Part shown: positions 8,744 to 17,226 of the stretch, one piece after another | How positions within the stretch are numbered: the stretch's first letter is position 1 | Layout: each line of letters opens with the position of its first letter | Source of the DNA: an uncultured Porphyromonadaceae bacterium | Lineage (GTDB): Bacteria; Bacteroidota; Bacteroidia; Bacteroidales; Muribaculaceae | Assembly (NCBI GenBank): GCA_900544305.1 | Contig: UQUV01000004.1 | Span: 58,159 to 122,158, forward strand | Length of the DNA stretch: 64,000 bases | Reading direction: 5' to 3' | The notes under the pieces: generated by a model | Database searches by the model: none | What the model saw: only the letters and a program-made list of their open reading frames with translations | What the model was told of the DNA's origin: nothing | Translations under genes and position numbers: made by a program

Positions 8744-9784
8744 ATGATTACAGAATTGAATAAAGTGGCATCACCGAAGGGTGATGTCACACTCTATAAA
8801 ATGACAAATGCCGCCGGTGCTACGGTGGTGTTGTCGAGCATAGGAGCGGGTATCGTTTCTATTGAAGTGCCCGACCGCGACGGCAAGTTGGCGGATGTAG
8901 TGCTTGGCTATAAGAATCCGTGCGATTATTATTACGACGGCCCTTGTGCCGGAAAAGTGCCGGGACGTTATGCCAACCGTATTGCCAAAGGCCAGTTCAA
9001 ACTGGGCGGCAAGGAATATCAGTTGGCTATCAACAATGGTCCGAACGCTTTGCACGGCGGTCCGGAAGGATTTCAGAACCAGATTTGGGACAGTGCAGTG
9101 GAAGGCGATAAGGTGGTGTTCCGCTATACGGCAGCCGACGGCGAAGAAGGCTATCCGGGTACATTGAAAGTGACGGCTTCTTACAGTTGGAATGATGCCA
9201 ACGAACTGACATTGGAACTTCGTGCAGAATCGGACGCACTGACCATTGTCAACCTGACGAACCATGCCTATTTCAACCTGAAGGGTGAGAATGCCGGTTC
9301 GGTGCTCGACCATGAAATGTGGTTGGCTTGTTCGGCTTATCTGCCTACTGACGACACGCTGATTCCTACCGGCGAGATTGCGCCCGTTGCAGGCACGCCG
9401 ATGGACTTTACTGCCGCTAAACAGCTGGGCAGGGATATCAAGCAGGATTTCCCGGCATTGGTCTATGGTAAAGGCTATGACAACTGTTGGGTGATTGACG
9501 GTTGGAACGGAGAACTGAAAAAAGTGGCTGAACTGTCGGAAGCAACAAGCGGACGTGTGATGGAAGTGTTTACCGATCAGCCTGCTGCACAGGTTTATAC
9601 CGGTAACTGGCTTGCAGGTTCGCCAGAAAGCAAGAGCGGCCGCAGCTATGAGGACTACGACGGTGTTGCCATCGAATGTCAGGGAATGCCCGACGCCCCG
9701 AACAAACCGCAGTTCCCGACACAGGAATTGAAACCGGGCGAAGTATATCAACGAGTTATTAAATTTGCATTTAAAACAAAATAA
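8744..9784 (+). CDS. galM: Aldose 1-epimerase (galactose mutarotase)
   Basis: About 346 residues. It interconverts alpha and beta anomers of galactose or glucose, feeding galactokinase. Family motifs: GPCAGKVPGRYANRIAKGQF, NGPNALHGGPEGF (active-site His), LTNHAYFNL (second His) and a C-terminal YEDYDGVAIECQGMPDAPN with the catalytic Glu. An upstream in-frame GTG (8720) lies inside galK; the ATG at 8744, 4 bp after the galK stop, is the likely start. Confidence 0.95.
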   Translation: MITELNKVASPKGDVTLYKMTNAAGATVVLSSIGAGIVSIEVPDRDGKLADVVLGYKNPCDYYYDGPCAGKVPGRYANRIAKGQFKLGGKEYQLAINNGPNALHGGPEGFQNQIWDSAVEGDKVVFRYTAADGEEGYPGTLKVTASYSWNDANELTLELRAESDALTIVNLTNHAYFNLKGENAGSVLDHEMWLACSAYLPTDDTLIPTGEIAPVAGTPMDFTAAKQLGRDIKQDFPALVYGKGYDNCWVIDGWNGELKKVAELSEATSGRVMEVFTDQPAAQVYTGNWLAGSPESKSGRSYEDYDGVAIECQGMPDAPNKPQFPTQELKPGEVYQRVIKFAFKTK

Positions 9785-9789
9785 GAATT

Positions 9790-10695
9790 ATGAAACCAAC
9801 TTTATTTGTATTGGCGGCTGGTATGGGTAGCCGTTATGGAGGTTTGAAGCAATTGGACGGACTTGGTCCTAACGGTGAAACCATCATGGACCACTCAATT
9901 TATGATGCAATCCAAAGCGGATTTGGGAAAGTGGTATTCGTTATCCGTAAAGATTTCGAAAAGGATTTCCGTGAAAAGATTTTGTCAAAATATGAAAATC
10001 ACATTCCGGTGGAAGTGGTATTCCAGTCGCTTGACGCACTTCCTGAAGGATTTACTTGTCCGGCTGACCGCGTTAAACCGTGGGGTACTAACCACGCCGT
10101 TTTGATGGGTAAGGACGTTATCAAAGAACCGTTTGCCATCATCAATGCCGACGACTTCTACGGTCGCGACAGTTTCTCTGTAATGGCAAAGGAACTGATG
10201 GCTATGGAAGGCAAGAAGAACCAGTATTGCATGGTCGGTTTCCGCGTGGGCAACACGATGTCGGAAAGCGGAACAGTGGCTCGTGGCGTGTGCGTGACGA
10301 AGGACGGTTTCCTGACAGATGTTGTTGAACGTACGGCTATCGGTTACAAGGAAGATGGACGTATCGCCTTCACGGACGAAAACGGCGTTGAGCAGATTCT
10401 TGCTCCGGAAACTCCGGTTTCTATGAACCTTTGGGGTTTCACTCCTGACTACTTCGACTATTCAGAAGAATATTTCAAGACATTCCTTAGTGAAAACATT
10501 GGAAATCTGAAAGCTGAATTCTTTATTCCGTTGGTTGTAAACGAGTTGATTAAATCAGGCAAAGCAACCGTTAAGGTGCTTGACACTACTTCAAAATGGT
10601 TTGGCGTAACTTATGCTGCCGACCGTCCTGCCGTAGTAGAAAAATTTGCCGAACTCCACGCCAACGGCGAATATCCGCAGAACATGTTCAAATAA
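9790..10695 (+). CDS. Sugar-phosphate nucleotidyltransferase
   Basis: 301 residues. N-terminal pyrophosphorylase signature LAAGMGSRYGGLKQLDGLGPNGETIMDHSIYDA matches the NTP-transferase (Rossmann-like) superfamily that makes NDP-sugars from NTP and sugar-1-phosphate; INADDFYGRDS supplies the metal-binding Asp residues. Exact sugar and nucleotide are not readable. It starts 5 bp after galM, so it belongs to galactose metabolism. As galT is missing from this operon, it could make UDP-galactose (or UDP-glucose) directly; that is inference. Confidence 0.85.
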   Translation: MKPTLFVLAAGMGSRYGGLKQLDGLGPNGETIMDHSIYDAIQSGFGKVVFVIRKDFEKDFREKILSKYENHIPVEVVFQSLDALPEGFTCPADRVKPWGTNHAVLMGKDVIKEPFAIINADDFYGRDSFSVMAKELMAMEGKKNQYCMVGFRVGNTMSESGTVARGVCVTKDGFLTDVVERTAIGYKEDGRIAFTDENGVEQILAPETPVSMNLWGFTPDYFDYSEEYFKTFLSENIGNLKAEFFIPLVVNELIKSGKATVKVLDTTSKWFGVTYAADRPAVVEKFAELHANGEYPQNMFK

Positions 10696-10713
10696 TAACG
10701 GATAAATAAATAG

Positions 10714-10749
10714 ACAACACCCCGAATCCTGACCGGTTCGGGGTGTTGT
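10714..10749 (+). terminator. Terminator of the gal operon
   Basis: A perfect 13-bp stem (10714-10726 pairing with 10737-10749, GC-rich core CCCC/GGGG) with a 10-nt loop just after the nucleotidyltransferase gene, ending in a T-rich arm. It can also serve the convergent nuclease gene. Confidence 0.85.
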
Positions 10750-10790
10750 TGTTATATCTATTAAAATACGTGATGTCTAAAAATTATTTA

Positions 10791-11846
10791 TTATTCGGAA
10801 TTTCCTTTCTCATGTTGTTCCAGAAAGAAACGCTTTTGTTCCTCAATAGCCCTGCGTAGTTCTTCTTCAGTCGGCATATACGCCATGTATTTTGAAGCAA
10901 ACAGTTGTTCACTATTGTGTAGTACTGAATATTTGGCGATGGTTTTGTCCGTATTTGTACAAAGTAGAATACCTATAGTTGGGTTATCACTATCGTCTTT
11001 TACTAAATCATCATACATGCGTACATACATATCCAATTGCCCGACATCTTGATGAGTTAATTCATGAGTTTTTAACTCAAATAAAACATAACGCTTTAGC
11101 TTAATATTATAGAAAACAAGATCGATATAATAATCTGCTGTGTCAGTTATGATGTGCTTTTGTCTGTCTACAAAGGCAAAGCCTCGTCCTAATTCCATTA
11201 TGAATTGTTCCAAATTATTGATAAGGGCTTGCTCAAGTTCGCTTTCATCAAATTTAGAATCTTTGCGAAACCCTAAAAATTCAGCAATGACGGGATTCTT
11301 TACATATTCTTGGGGGTCATTCTCTTCAATTATAGGCTTTGGTAGTGTCAAATTTTCTCGATAATTAGCCATGCGACGACCATAGTATTGAGTTCCAATG
11401 TTCCGACTTAATGTTCGCACACTCCACATTTGTTCAGAAGCTTCTTTTAAATACCATTCTCTTGCTTTCGGGTCAGCTTCATTCATGATACGTCTAATAT
11501 GCGACCAAGTTAGATTGTGAACACATGTGTTCACAATTTCTAAATTCTTGAAACATAAGTAGAATTGACGGTAATATTCCAAATTACGTTTACTGTAGCT
11601 ATTTCCGTATAAAGGAGATAGTTGTTCTGCTAACGTTGCGATAAGTCGTTTGCCGTACTTCGCTCTTTGTTCTCCGTGTTGCTCTTCTTCGACAATACGG
11701 CGTCCGATATTCCAATATGTTTGAATTACAATTTGATTGGCAGAAGCATAGGCTTGACTTCGTCCGTGTTCGATGATTTGTCGAAGATCTTCGATTACAC
11801 CATTTTTTTGAGTATCGGAGATGATATTTGGCTTATTGTCTTCCAT
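10791..11846 (-). CDS. PDDEXK nuclease-like protein, YhcG/DUF1016 family
   Basis: 351 residues. The N-terminal DUF1016 helical domain shows QTYWNIGRRIVEEEQHG...YGKRLI and the LTWSHIRRIM motif; the C-terminal half is a PDDEXK-type nuclease fold with YYIDLVFYNIKLKRYVLFELKTHELTHQDVGQLDMYV (Asp, then ELK). Family members occur near mobile and defence genes, but the cellular role is poorly defined. The gene is markedly richer in A+T than its neighbours, which suggests transfer. It has no partner gene and is followed by the gal terminator. Confidence 0.85.
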   Translation of the reverse strand: MEDNKPNIISDTQKNGVIEDLRQIIEHGRSQAYASANQIVIQTYWNIGRRIVEEEQHGEQRAKYGKRLIATLAEQLSPLYGNSYSKRNLEYYRQFYLCFKNLEIVNTCVHNLTWSHIRRIMNEADPKAREWYLKEASEQMWSVRTLSRNIGTQYYGRRMANYRENLTLPKPIIEENDPQEYVKNPVIAEFLGFRKDSKFDESELEQALINNLEQFIMELGRGFAFVDRQKHIITDTADYYIDLVFYNIKLKRYVLFELKTHELTHQDVGQLDMYVRMYDDLVKDDSDNPTIGILLCTNTDKTIAKYSVLHNSEQLFASKYMAYMPTEEELRRAIEEQKRFFLEQHEKGNSE

Positions 11847-11920
11847 TTTGTATAGAGAACTAAATTCGTGCCCTGTTTAATTCTGAATCATTTGATTATT
11901 GATAATCAATGATTTAATGT

Positions 11921-13213
11921 TTAGCTGTTAGTCGGTTCTTTCGGCTGTTTTTTGACGAGGACTTTGTCGATGCGGGCGCCGTCCATGTCGACGATTTCGA
12001 GGTGGAGGTCCTGCCAGATGAGGGTTTCGCCGCTTTGGGGAACGTGCTGAATCTGTTGCAGGATAAGGCCGCCGAGGGTGTGGCATTCGATATTCTCCAG
12101 CAGGTCGGCATGGTTGAAATAGCAGAGGAAGTCGTAGAGCGGGCATTGTCCGTCGACGAGCCAGCCGTCGTTGTTGGTACGCTTGATGATGTCGGGTTCC
12201 TTGCGTGTGTCGTCCATTGAGCCGACAAGTCCTTCAAGGATGTCGCGCAGGGTGATGATGCCTACGCAGGCACCGAATTCGTCGCAGACGAGGGCGCGGC
12301 TGATGTGTTTGGTTTTCATTTCCTCCAATGTCTTGTAGACGTTCATGTCTTCATGGAAAAATACAGCCTGGCGGGTGAGCGAGGCGAGGTTGAAGTCGGG
12401 TTCCGACAGGTGGAGTACCAGGTCTTTGAGGTTGACAACGCCTTTCACGCGGTTGAGGTCGCCGTCCTCGGTTATGGGGTAGAATTCGTAGAGCTGTTTG
12501 CCCATCACTTTCTTTACATCGTCGGCCGTCATATCGAGTTCGAGCGAGACGATGTCGCTCTTGTGGGTCATAATCGTGCCGAGTTTCAGGTCGCCGAGCA
12601 GGAACACGCGTTCCACGATGTCCTGTTCCACGGGCTGCACTTCGCCGTCCTCCGTGCCTTCCTGTATGATAGTCTTGATTTCCTCTTCCGTCACTTTGCT
12701 TTCCGCGTTTTTGATGCCCAGCAGGTTAATCATCAGTTCCGTGCTCTTGGCAAGCAGCCACACGAACGGGTGGGCAATTTTCGACAGGGCCGACATGGGG
12801 CGCGTCACCATTTTTGCCGCTTTTTCTGCCACGCTCAAACCGATGCGCTTCGGTACGAGTTCCCCGAAGATAATCGAAAGATAGGTGACGATAATGACGA
12901 TAACGGCTTGAGCCAGTGTGGGGGCGTAGCTTGCCGACACTCCCCAGCTTATCAGCAAGTCGCTGAAATTGCCGGCTATTTTGTTGCCTGAATAGATACC
13001 GGTGAGGATTCCGATAAGCGTGATGCCTATCTGTACGGTCGAAAGGAAGCGGTCAGGGTCTTCTGCTAGTTTGAGAGCCGTGCGTGCCGATTTGCTTCCG
13101 TTTTTAATATCTGTGTTTAGTCGGGATTTGCGTGCTGAAATAAGTGCCACTTCCGAGAGGGCGAAAATACCATTTAAAAGAATAAGTCCAATAATAATGA
13201 AAATCTCGTTCAT
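11921..13213 (-). CDS. CorC/HlyC-type hemolysin-family membrane protein (DUF21, CBS pair)
   Basis: 430 residues. The N-terminal DUF21/CNNM domain (about 1-190) begins FIIIGLILLNGIFALSEVALISARKSRL and has several membrane segments (TVQIGITLIGILTGIYSG; ILLVTYLSIIFGELVPKRIGL-like). Two CBS motifs follow (about 205-330, including LGTIMTHKSDIVSLE and ISRALVCDEFGACVGIITLRDILEGLVGS), then a CorC_HlyC transporter-associated domain near the C end. The family is linked to Mg or Co efflux; substrate here is not shown. A TAATTTTG -7 box (13237-13244, minus strand) precedes it. Confidence 0.9.
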   Translation of the reverse strand: MNEIFIIIGLILLNGIFALSEVALISARKSRLNTDIKNGSKSARTALKLAEDPDRFLSTVQIGITLIGILTGIYSGNKIAGNFSDLLISWGVSASYAPTLAQAVIVIIVTYLSIIFGELVPKRIGLSVAEKAAKMVTRPMSALSKIAHPFVWLLAKSTELMINLLGIKNAESKVTEEEIKTIIQEGTEDGEVQPVEQDIVERVFLLGDLKLGTIMTHKSDIVSLELDMTADDVKKVMGKQLYEFYPITEDGDLNRVKGVVNLKDLVLHLSEPDFNLASLTRQAVFFHEDMNVYKTLEEMKTKHISRALVCDEFGACVGIITLRDILEGLVGSMDDTRKEPDIIKRTNNDGWLVDGQCPLYDFLCYFNHADLLENIECHTLGGLILQQIQHVPQSGETLIWQDLHLEIVDMDGARIDKVLVKKQPKEPTNS

Positions 13214-13309
13214 GTAAAAGTGTGTCTAATTTGTAACAAAATTAAAACAACTGCTCCCGCTATAAAAACCTTTCCCGTAGAATTATAGAGATTTAACAAA
13301 TGGATGGTG

Positions 13310-13411
13310 GTTTACGGTTTACAGATTACGGTTTACAGATCGTGGTTGATTGCTCATTATATAGCAGAAAATATACATGGTTCTGTAAACTGTAAACCGT
13401 AAACAGTAAAC
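13310..13411. repeat. Inverted pair of heptamer arrays
   Basis: Four units of GTTTACN-type (13310-13337, one variant GATTACG) face four units of NGTAAAC (13384-13411) across a 46-bp spacer, so the region can fold as a long imperfect hairpin. It lies between the start of the CorC-like gene and the end of the response-regulator gene. Same unit as at 6643 and 19972. Confidence 0.88.
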
Positions 13412-13418
13412 TTTGGAA

Positions 13419-14171
13419 CTATTCTCCTCCGTCGCGGGGAGGAACTATGGTATGTTTTTGCAGATAGTCGTTGAACGCTTTTTTGTAGGTGTCGGAAATG
13501 GGGATGTACTTTTTCCCGAACACGATGCGGTTGCGCTCGATGATGTTGATTTTCGACATCTGAACGATGAACGAGCGGTGCACGCGGATAAACTTGTCGG
13601 CAGGCAATCGCTGTTCGATTGTTTTCATATTCATGAGCGAAAGGATGCAGTTGGGCGAATCTTCCGTATAGATTTTCACATAGTCCTTCAGTCCTTCGAT
13701 GTAGGTGATTTTCGATATGTCAATCTGAATCAACTTGTATTCGCTTTTCACGATGATGAACTGCGGTTCGTCGTCCTTTTCGGCTGCAAGGCGTGCCTTC
13801 TCGTTCAGTTCAGCCCACACCAGAACACGATTGGCCGCATTGAGGAATTCGCTGTAGCTTACCGGCTTCAGCAGATAGTCGATGGCGTTGTGGCGGAAGC
13901 CTTCGATGGCATACTGCTCGAAAGCCGTCACGAAAACGATGCGGCATTCCGGCGGAATGATTTTCGCAAACTCGATGCCGTTCAGTTCCGGCATCTGGAT
14001 GTCGAGGAACACCAGGTCAACCTTTCCATCGATAATCGAGCGGACGGCTTCCGATGCCGAAGCATAGGAGTTTTCAAGTTCAAGAAACGGTGTTTTTTTG
14101 ACAAAGCTGCAAATCAGTTCGCGTGCCAGAGGTTCATCGTCGATGACACTGCATTTCAATGTAATGTTCAT
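13419..14171 (-). CDS. LytTR-family response regulator
   Basis: 250 residues. Receiver domain (about 1-120) with acidic pocket DDEP and phospho-acceptor Asp in LVFLDIQMPELNG; LytTR DNA-binding domain (about 145-245) with YIEGLKDYVKIYTED and FIRVHRSFIVQMSKI. Last gene of the efflux operon, 12 bp after its sensor kinase, so it most likely regulates this operon or envelope homeostasis in response to the signal sensed by the kinase. Confidence 0.94.
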   Translation of the reverse strand: MNITLKCSVIDDEPLARELICSFVKKTPFLELENSYASASEAVRSIIDGKVDLVFLDIQMPELNGIEFAKIIPPECRIVFVTAFEQYAIEGFRHNAIDYLLKPVSYSEFLNAANRVLVWAELNEKARLAAEKDDEPQFIIVKSEYKLIQIDISKITYIEGLKDYVKIYTEDSPNCILSLMNMKTIEQRLPADKFIRVHRSFIVQMSKINIIERNRIVFGKKYIPISDTYKKAFNDYLQKHTIVPPRDGGE

Positions 14172-14183
14172 GCGTATGAGTGT

Positions 14184-15254
14184 TTATAATTCAATTTGTA
14201 AATCTGAAACATATTTGTTGCCTACCACTCCCGACTGGAAGCTGTGGCGGCCTTCATAGAGTAGCGACAGTTGCCGCGACAGGTTCGACAGACCGATTCC
14301 CGAGCCGCTCTTGTCGGTTTCCGGTTTCGGGAAATGGCTGTTTTCCACGTGACAGCATACACGGTTGCCGTCGACCGTCATTTTAATGTTGATTTCCGAA
14401 GGTTTGGTGCTGCTCACACCGTGCTTGAAGGCGTTTTCCACCATGGAAATGAACATCAGAGGTGCTATTTTCAAATGGTTGACATTATCTTCAGGGATGT
14501 CGACCGTGAGTTTCACGTTGCTGCCAAATCGGAGTTTCATCAGTTCGATGTAGCTGCGCATGAAGTTCAACTCCTTGTCGAGGGTCACTTCCTTCTCGTT
14601 GTTTTCGTAGAGCGTGTAGCGCAGCAGCTTGCTGAGTTCGTGAACCGTCTGCTGTGCCTTGTCCTTGTCGATTTCAATCAGCGCGTAGATGTTGTTGAGC
14701 GTGTTGAACAGGAAGTGCGGATTCAGTTGGTTCTTCAGGTTGCGAAGTTCCATGTCGCGCTGTTCGCTGATGATTTTTTCCTTCATTTTTTCAATCTTGG
14801 CCCATCGCATGCTGAATTTCAGGGCGATGCTCAGGCCGGTGGTCAGGATAATCATGGCAAACTCGCGGGTAATGGAGCCGATGAAGAAAAGATAGAACCG
14901 ATGGTCGTTGAAATGCTCTACATGATTGTGCTTCTGTGGAAAATCAGGGCTGTTGACAAAAATGAAGTACTGAATGACGACCATCAGCATTACCATGACA
15001 ACGGCTGTCAGTAGTGCCAGCACGATGTAGGTAAACGTCTTTTTCCGGAACAGGTAGCGGTCGATGAGGAAAAAGTAGTTGAAGTAGAAGGTAATGATAC
15101 ATAAAATGGTGTGTATGTATATTCCGTAACTGACGGGGCGGCTGTTTCCCAAACTGAAGAAAAATTCGGGAATGACAAACACCATTGTCAGTACAATTAC
15201 CTGAATCAGCAGGTCCAGTGCTTTCGCTTTGTTGGTTAAATTGATTCTATTCAT
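14184..15254 (-). CDS. LytS/YehU-type sensor histidine kinase
   Basis: 356 residues. Four predicted membrane segments in the first ~150 residues with no obvious periplasmic sensor domain, then the His_kinase domain with NQLNPHFLFNTLNNIYALIEID (phospho-acceptor His) and an ATP-binding end with MVENAFKHGV and GSGIGLSNLSRQL. Its start overlaps the permease gene by 8 bp, coupling kinase production to the transporter. It pairs with the downstream LytTR regulator. Confidence 0.93.
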   Translation of the reverse strand: MNRINLTNKAKALDLLIQVIVLTMVFVIPEFFFSLGNSRPVSYGIYIHTILCIITFYFNYFFLIDRYLFRKKTFTYIVLALLTAVVMVMLMVVIQYFIFVNSPDFPQKHNHVEHFNDHRFYLFFIGSITREFAMIILTTGLSIALKFSMRWAKIEKMKEKIISEQRDMELRNLKNQLNPHFLFNTLNNIYALIEIDKDKAQQTVHELSKLLRYTLYENNEKEVTLDKELNFMRSYIELMKLRFGSNVKLTVDIPEDNVNHLKIAPLMFISMVENAFKHGVSSTKPSEINIKMTVDGNRVCCHVENSHFPKPETDKSGSGIGLSNLSRQLSLLYEGRHSFQSGVVGNKYVSDLQIEL

Positions 15255-16467
15255 ATCTCAAAGCTTCGATAGGGTCGAGTGCCGCAGCTTTCTTCGCCGG
15301 ATACCAGCCGAAGAATACGCCCGTAACGGTGCACACTACAAAAGACAAAACTACAGAATATAATTGAATTGACACAGGCCAGTTCAATAAAAATTTGACG
15401 GCGAGCGACGCTCCGGCTCCGAAAAGTATGCCGATGATGCCGCCGGTGATGCTGATGATGATGGCTTCGATGAGGAATTGCGTCAGAATGTCGACACCGC
15501 GTGCGCCGATGCTCATGCGCAGACCGATTTCGCGTGTGCGTTCCGTTACCGATACCAGCATGATGTTCATGATGCCGATACCGCCAACCAGCAGGGAAAT
15601 GCCGGCAACGCAGGCGAGCAGCAACGTCATCATTTCGCTCGTGGAGTTCAGCATGTCGCTCAGTTCCTGTTGCGAGCGGATGTCGTAGTCGCGCTCGCTG
15701 TCGTCCTTAATCTTGTGGTTGCGGTTCAGGATGCCGCTGATTTCCTCGGTGGCTTCTTCTGTCACATCTTCGCTGAGGGCAGAGGCGAAAATGCCCTGGA
15801 TGTAGTCGATGGCAAGGATACGCTTCATGACAGTGGTGTAGGGTGCTATCACGATGTCGTCCTGGTCCTGTCCCATGCTGTTGTAGCCTTTCGATTCAAG
15901 CAGTCCGACAACGGTCATCGGGATAGAGTTGAAGCGTATCACTCGTCCGATGGGGTTTTCGCCGTTCGGAAAAAGATTGTCGGCCACGGTCTTTCCGATG
16001 ATGCACACTTTGGCCGCACGCTTGACATCGGCATCGCTGAACACGGTGCCGTCCTTCACTTTCAGTTTCCGTATTTCCAGATATTCCGGCGTTGCACCTT
16101 CTACACTCGACGGGTAGTTGTTGGCACCGCAGATAAACTGTCCCTGACTGCTTACCATCGGCGACACGGCGGCAACGAATGTCGCTTCGTCGCGGATGTT
16201 TTCGTAGTCGGTCACTTTCAGCGTCTGCATGTCGTCGGAGCTTTGGCGCACGCCGCCACGTTCCATGTTTCCCGGGTGAATCATGATCATGTTGCTGCCC
16301 ATTTCCGAAATCTGCTTCTTGATGCTGTCCTTCGAGCCTTGTCCGATGGCAAGCATGGTGATGACCGACCCGACACCGATAATGATGCCGAGCATGGTGA
16401 GAAAGCATCTCATTTTATTGTTGTTCAATGCTTTCAGCGCAATTTTGAACAAGTTGCTTATATTCAT
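15247..16467 (-). CDS. MacB-like ABC transporter permease
   Basis: 406 residues. MacB periplasmic core (about 20-250) between an N-terminal membrane helix (MRCFLTMLGIIIGVGSVITML) and a C-terminal FtsX domain with three helices and the typical MLVSVTERTREIGLRMSIGARG motif, ending KAAALDPIEALRYE. Unlike E. coli MacB the ATPase is a separate protein, encoded 6 bp upstream. The tripartite pump would expel drugs, peptides or lipids through the TolC-like channel. Confidence 0.95.
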   Translation of the reverse strand: MNISNLFKIALKALNNNKMRCFLTMLGIIIGVGSVITMLAIGQGSKDSIKKQISEMGSNMIMIHPGNMERGGVRQSSDDMQTLKVTDYENIRDEATFVAAVSPMVSSQGQFICGANNYPSSVEGATPEYLEIRKLKVKDGTVFSDADVKRAAKVCIIGKTVADNLFPNGENPIGRVIRFNSIPMTVVGLLESKGYNSMGQDQDDIVIAPYTTVMKRILAIDYIQGIFASALSEDVTEEATEEISGILNRNHKIKDDSERDYDIRSQQELSDMLNSTSEMMTLLLACVAGISLLVGGIGIMNIMLVSVTERTREIGLRMSIGARGVDILTQFLIEAIIISITGGIIGILFGAGASLAVKFLLNWPVSIQLYSVVLSFVVCTVTGVFFGWYPAKKAAALDPIEALRYE

Positions 16468-16473
16468 AATCGT

Positions 16474-17226
16474 CTAATCGTTAAGTGTAGGTAAAGCGTT
16501 GTAGGCTTCTTCCGCCGAGGCCGGATGCGGGTTGCGTTCGTCGGAAATGATTTTTCCGTCGCGCAGCACGATGTTCCGGCTGCTGTAAGCCGAAAGTTCC
16601 GGATTGTGGGTGACAAATACGATGGTGCTGCCTTTGCGGTGAAGCTCCTGAAACAGCATGAGGATGCTGAATGACGTGCGTGTGTCAAGGTTACCGGTGG
16701 CTTCGTCGGCAAGAATCAGCACGGGGTTGTTGACCAGTGCGCGGGCTATGGCCACACGCTGCTGCTGTCCGCCCGACATCTGGTTTGACTTGTGCATTTT
16801 GCGTTCCTGAAGCCCAACGGCATCGAGTGCGTCCGATGCGCGTTGCCGGCGTTCGCGTGCCGTCACTCCGGAATTGTAGAGCAGTGGAAGCTCCACGTTT
16901 TCCAGTGCGGTGGTTTTCGGCAACAGGTTGTAGTTCTGGAATACGAAGCCGATTTTCCGGTTTCTTATCCAGGCACGTTCGTTTTTGCCCATCGAGCTCA
17001 CGGCGGTGCCGTCGATGTAGTATTCTCCGGAAGTCGGAGTGTCGAGGCAGCCGAGAATGTTGAGCAGGGTGGATTTGCCGGACCCCGACGTACCCATGAT
17101 GGTCACAAATTCCCCTTCTTCGATGGAAAAGGAGATTTTGCGCAGGGCGTGTACGGTTTCACTGCCCACCGTGAAGTCGCGGCGTATGTTTTCAAGTCGG
17201 ATGATTTCTTTCATTGTTCGGAACAT
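16474..17226 (-). CDS. ABC transporter ATP-binding protein (MacB/LolD type)
   Basis: 250 residues. Walker A GTSGSGKSTLLN, Q-loop GFVFQNYNLLPKTTALENVELPLLY, signature MSGGQQQRVAIARAL and Walker B ILADEATGNLDTRTS are intact and typical of the LolD/MacB subfamily. The first ATG (17226) follows the adaptor stop codon with no gap; a second ATG at 17214 is an alternative start that would drop four residues. Confidence 0.95.
   Translation of the reverse strand: MFRTMKEIIRLENIRRDFTVGSETVHALRKISFSIEEGEFVTIMGTSGSGKSTLLNILGCLDTPTSGEYYIDGTAVSSMGKNERAWIRNRKIGFVFQNYNLLPKTTALENVELPLLYNSGVTARERRQRASDALDAVGLQERKMHKSNQMSGGQQQRVAIARALVNNPVLILADEATGNLDTRTSFSILMLFQELHRKGSTIVFVTHNPELSAYSSRNIVLRDGKIISDERNPHPASAEEAYNALPTLND

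Noticed and set aside
12305..12991. 228-codon frame antisense to the CorC-like gene
   Set aside because: His/Phe/Arg-rich shadow frame; the sense frame is a clear CBS-domain protein.
13310..13411. CRISPR array
   Set aside because: Units are 7 bp with no spacers and no cas genes nearby; it is a short tandem repeat.
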